The notes below the pieces were generated by a model. That model had not been told where the DNA came from and searched no databases. It was given only the letters and a program-made list of their open reading frames with translations. A DNA stretch of 22,170 nucleotides from Brevundimonas sp. UBA5713 (GTDB taxonomy: Bacteria > Pseudomonadota > Alphaproteobacteria > Caulobacterales > Caulobacteraceae), in NCBI RefSeq assembly GCF_002419815.1, contig NZ_DIGV01000062.1, positions 1 to 22,170 of the forward strand, in the 5' to 3' direction. Position 1 is the first letter of the stretch; each line of letters opens with the position of its first letter. The translations under genes and the position numbers were made by a program. Shown in pieces: positions 22,030-22,170 of this stretch.

Positions 22030-22127
22030 CGCTGCATATAAAGATGGAAGCCGAGCGCTTCGGACTGCCTCAGTACTCTCGGATTCACGTTCTGCCGAAA
22101 GTTTGGTTTCCGACGAAGGAATCGGTT

Positions 22128-22170
22128 GTGGACTCAGAATGGCCCGCCTATACAGCCGCCTCGCTCGGCG
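22128..22170 (+). CDS. Possible 5' end of a gene running out of the window
   Basis: A GTG at 22128 has GAAGGA (22115-22120) 7 bases before it and opens a frame reading MDSEWPAYTAASLG to the edge. An ATG at 22139 in another frame (MARLYSRLAR) is the alternative but lies too far from that ribosome binding site. Fourteen codons are too few to identify a product. The 98 bases between the terminator and this start hold no other feature that I can support. Confidence 0.3.
   Translation, partial: MDSEWPAYTAASLG

Noticed and set aside
21832..22041. Small + strand frame of 69 codons with a hydrophobic stretch (GILQHVLLLALLTP)
   Set aside because: No ribosome binding site before its ATGs, and it runs through the hairpins and terminator; an RNA gene explains the region better.
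1..22170. Search for tRNA, rRNA, CRISPR arrays, insertion sequences and integrases
   Set aside because: No repeat-spacer pattern, transposase motif, tRNA T-loop consensus or rRNA stretch was noticed while reading; a dedicated search was not possible.

Overview
The window comes from a GC-rich Gram-negative bacterium, most likely an alphaproteobacterium and plausibly from Caulobacterales. The grounds are an MrpA/MrpB fusion of the PhaAB type, a TonB-dependent receptor with a C-terminal Phe, Coq4-type and M19 proteins, and tightly overlapping operons. This placement is an inference from gene content; there is no rRNA or other phylogenetic marker here.

Layout. (1) 1-2957, + strand: the 3' end of a type II secretion operon, gspJ (cut by the window edge), gspK, gspL and gspM. 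All are joined by 4-base ATGA overlaps and closed by a bidirectional terminator. (2) 3015-7498, - strand: a two-gene ABC system, an ATPase followed by a 1193-residue protein fusing two ABC-2 permease regions to a periplasmic M1-type metallopeptidase domain. (3) 7727-11334, + strand: a TonB-dependent receptor and an exported M19 dipeptidase homologue, transcribed divergently from the ABC pair and ending in a strong terminator. (4) 11401-17404, - strand: a six-gene mrp operon (mrpAB, C, D, E, F, G) for a multisubunit Na+/H+ antiporter, every junction overlapping. (5) 17643-21788: a TetR-family regulator divergent from a Coq4-family gene, then a - strand pair, an FAD-binding dehydrogenase and a bile acid:Na+ symporter family protein. 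(6) 21789-22170: no convincing complete gene, but a run of hairpins ending in a strong intrinsic terminator (candidate small RNA or leader), then possibly the first codons of a gene leaving the window.

How the parts may work together. The secretion genes complete the inner-membrane platform and pseudopilus tip of the type II machine. The receptor/dipeptidase pair and the ABC/peptidase pair face each other across one AT-rich intergenic region and could form an envelope peptide-handling unit; this is an inference. The Mrp antiporter exports Na+, and the symporter family nearby normally uses Na+ for uptake. Near-identical imperfect palindromes lie at the tetR/coq4-like divergent promoter and upstream of the FAD dehydrogenase, suggesting that this TetR regulator controls both units.

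The points most worth a second look are: two Gln residues replacing metal ligands in the M19 protein; Gln for His in the Coq4 metal motif; the permease-peptidase fusion with unusual M1 motifs; the putative two-site TetR regulon; and the structured RNA at 21861-22029.
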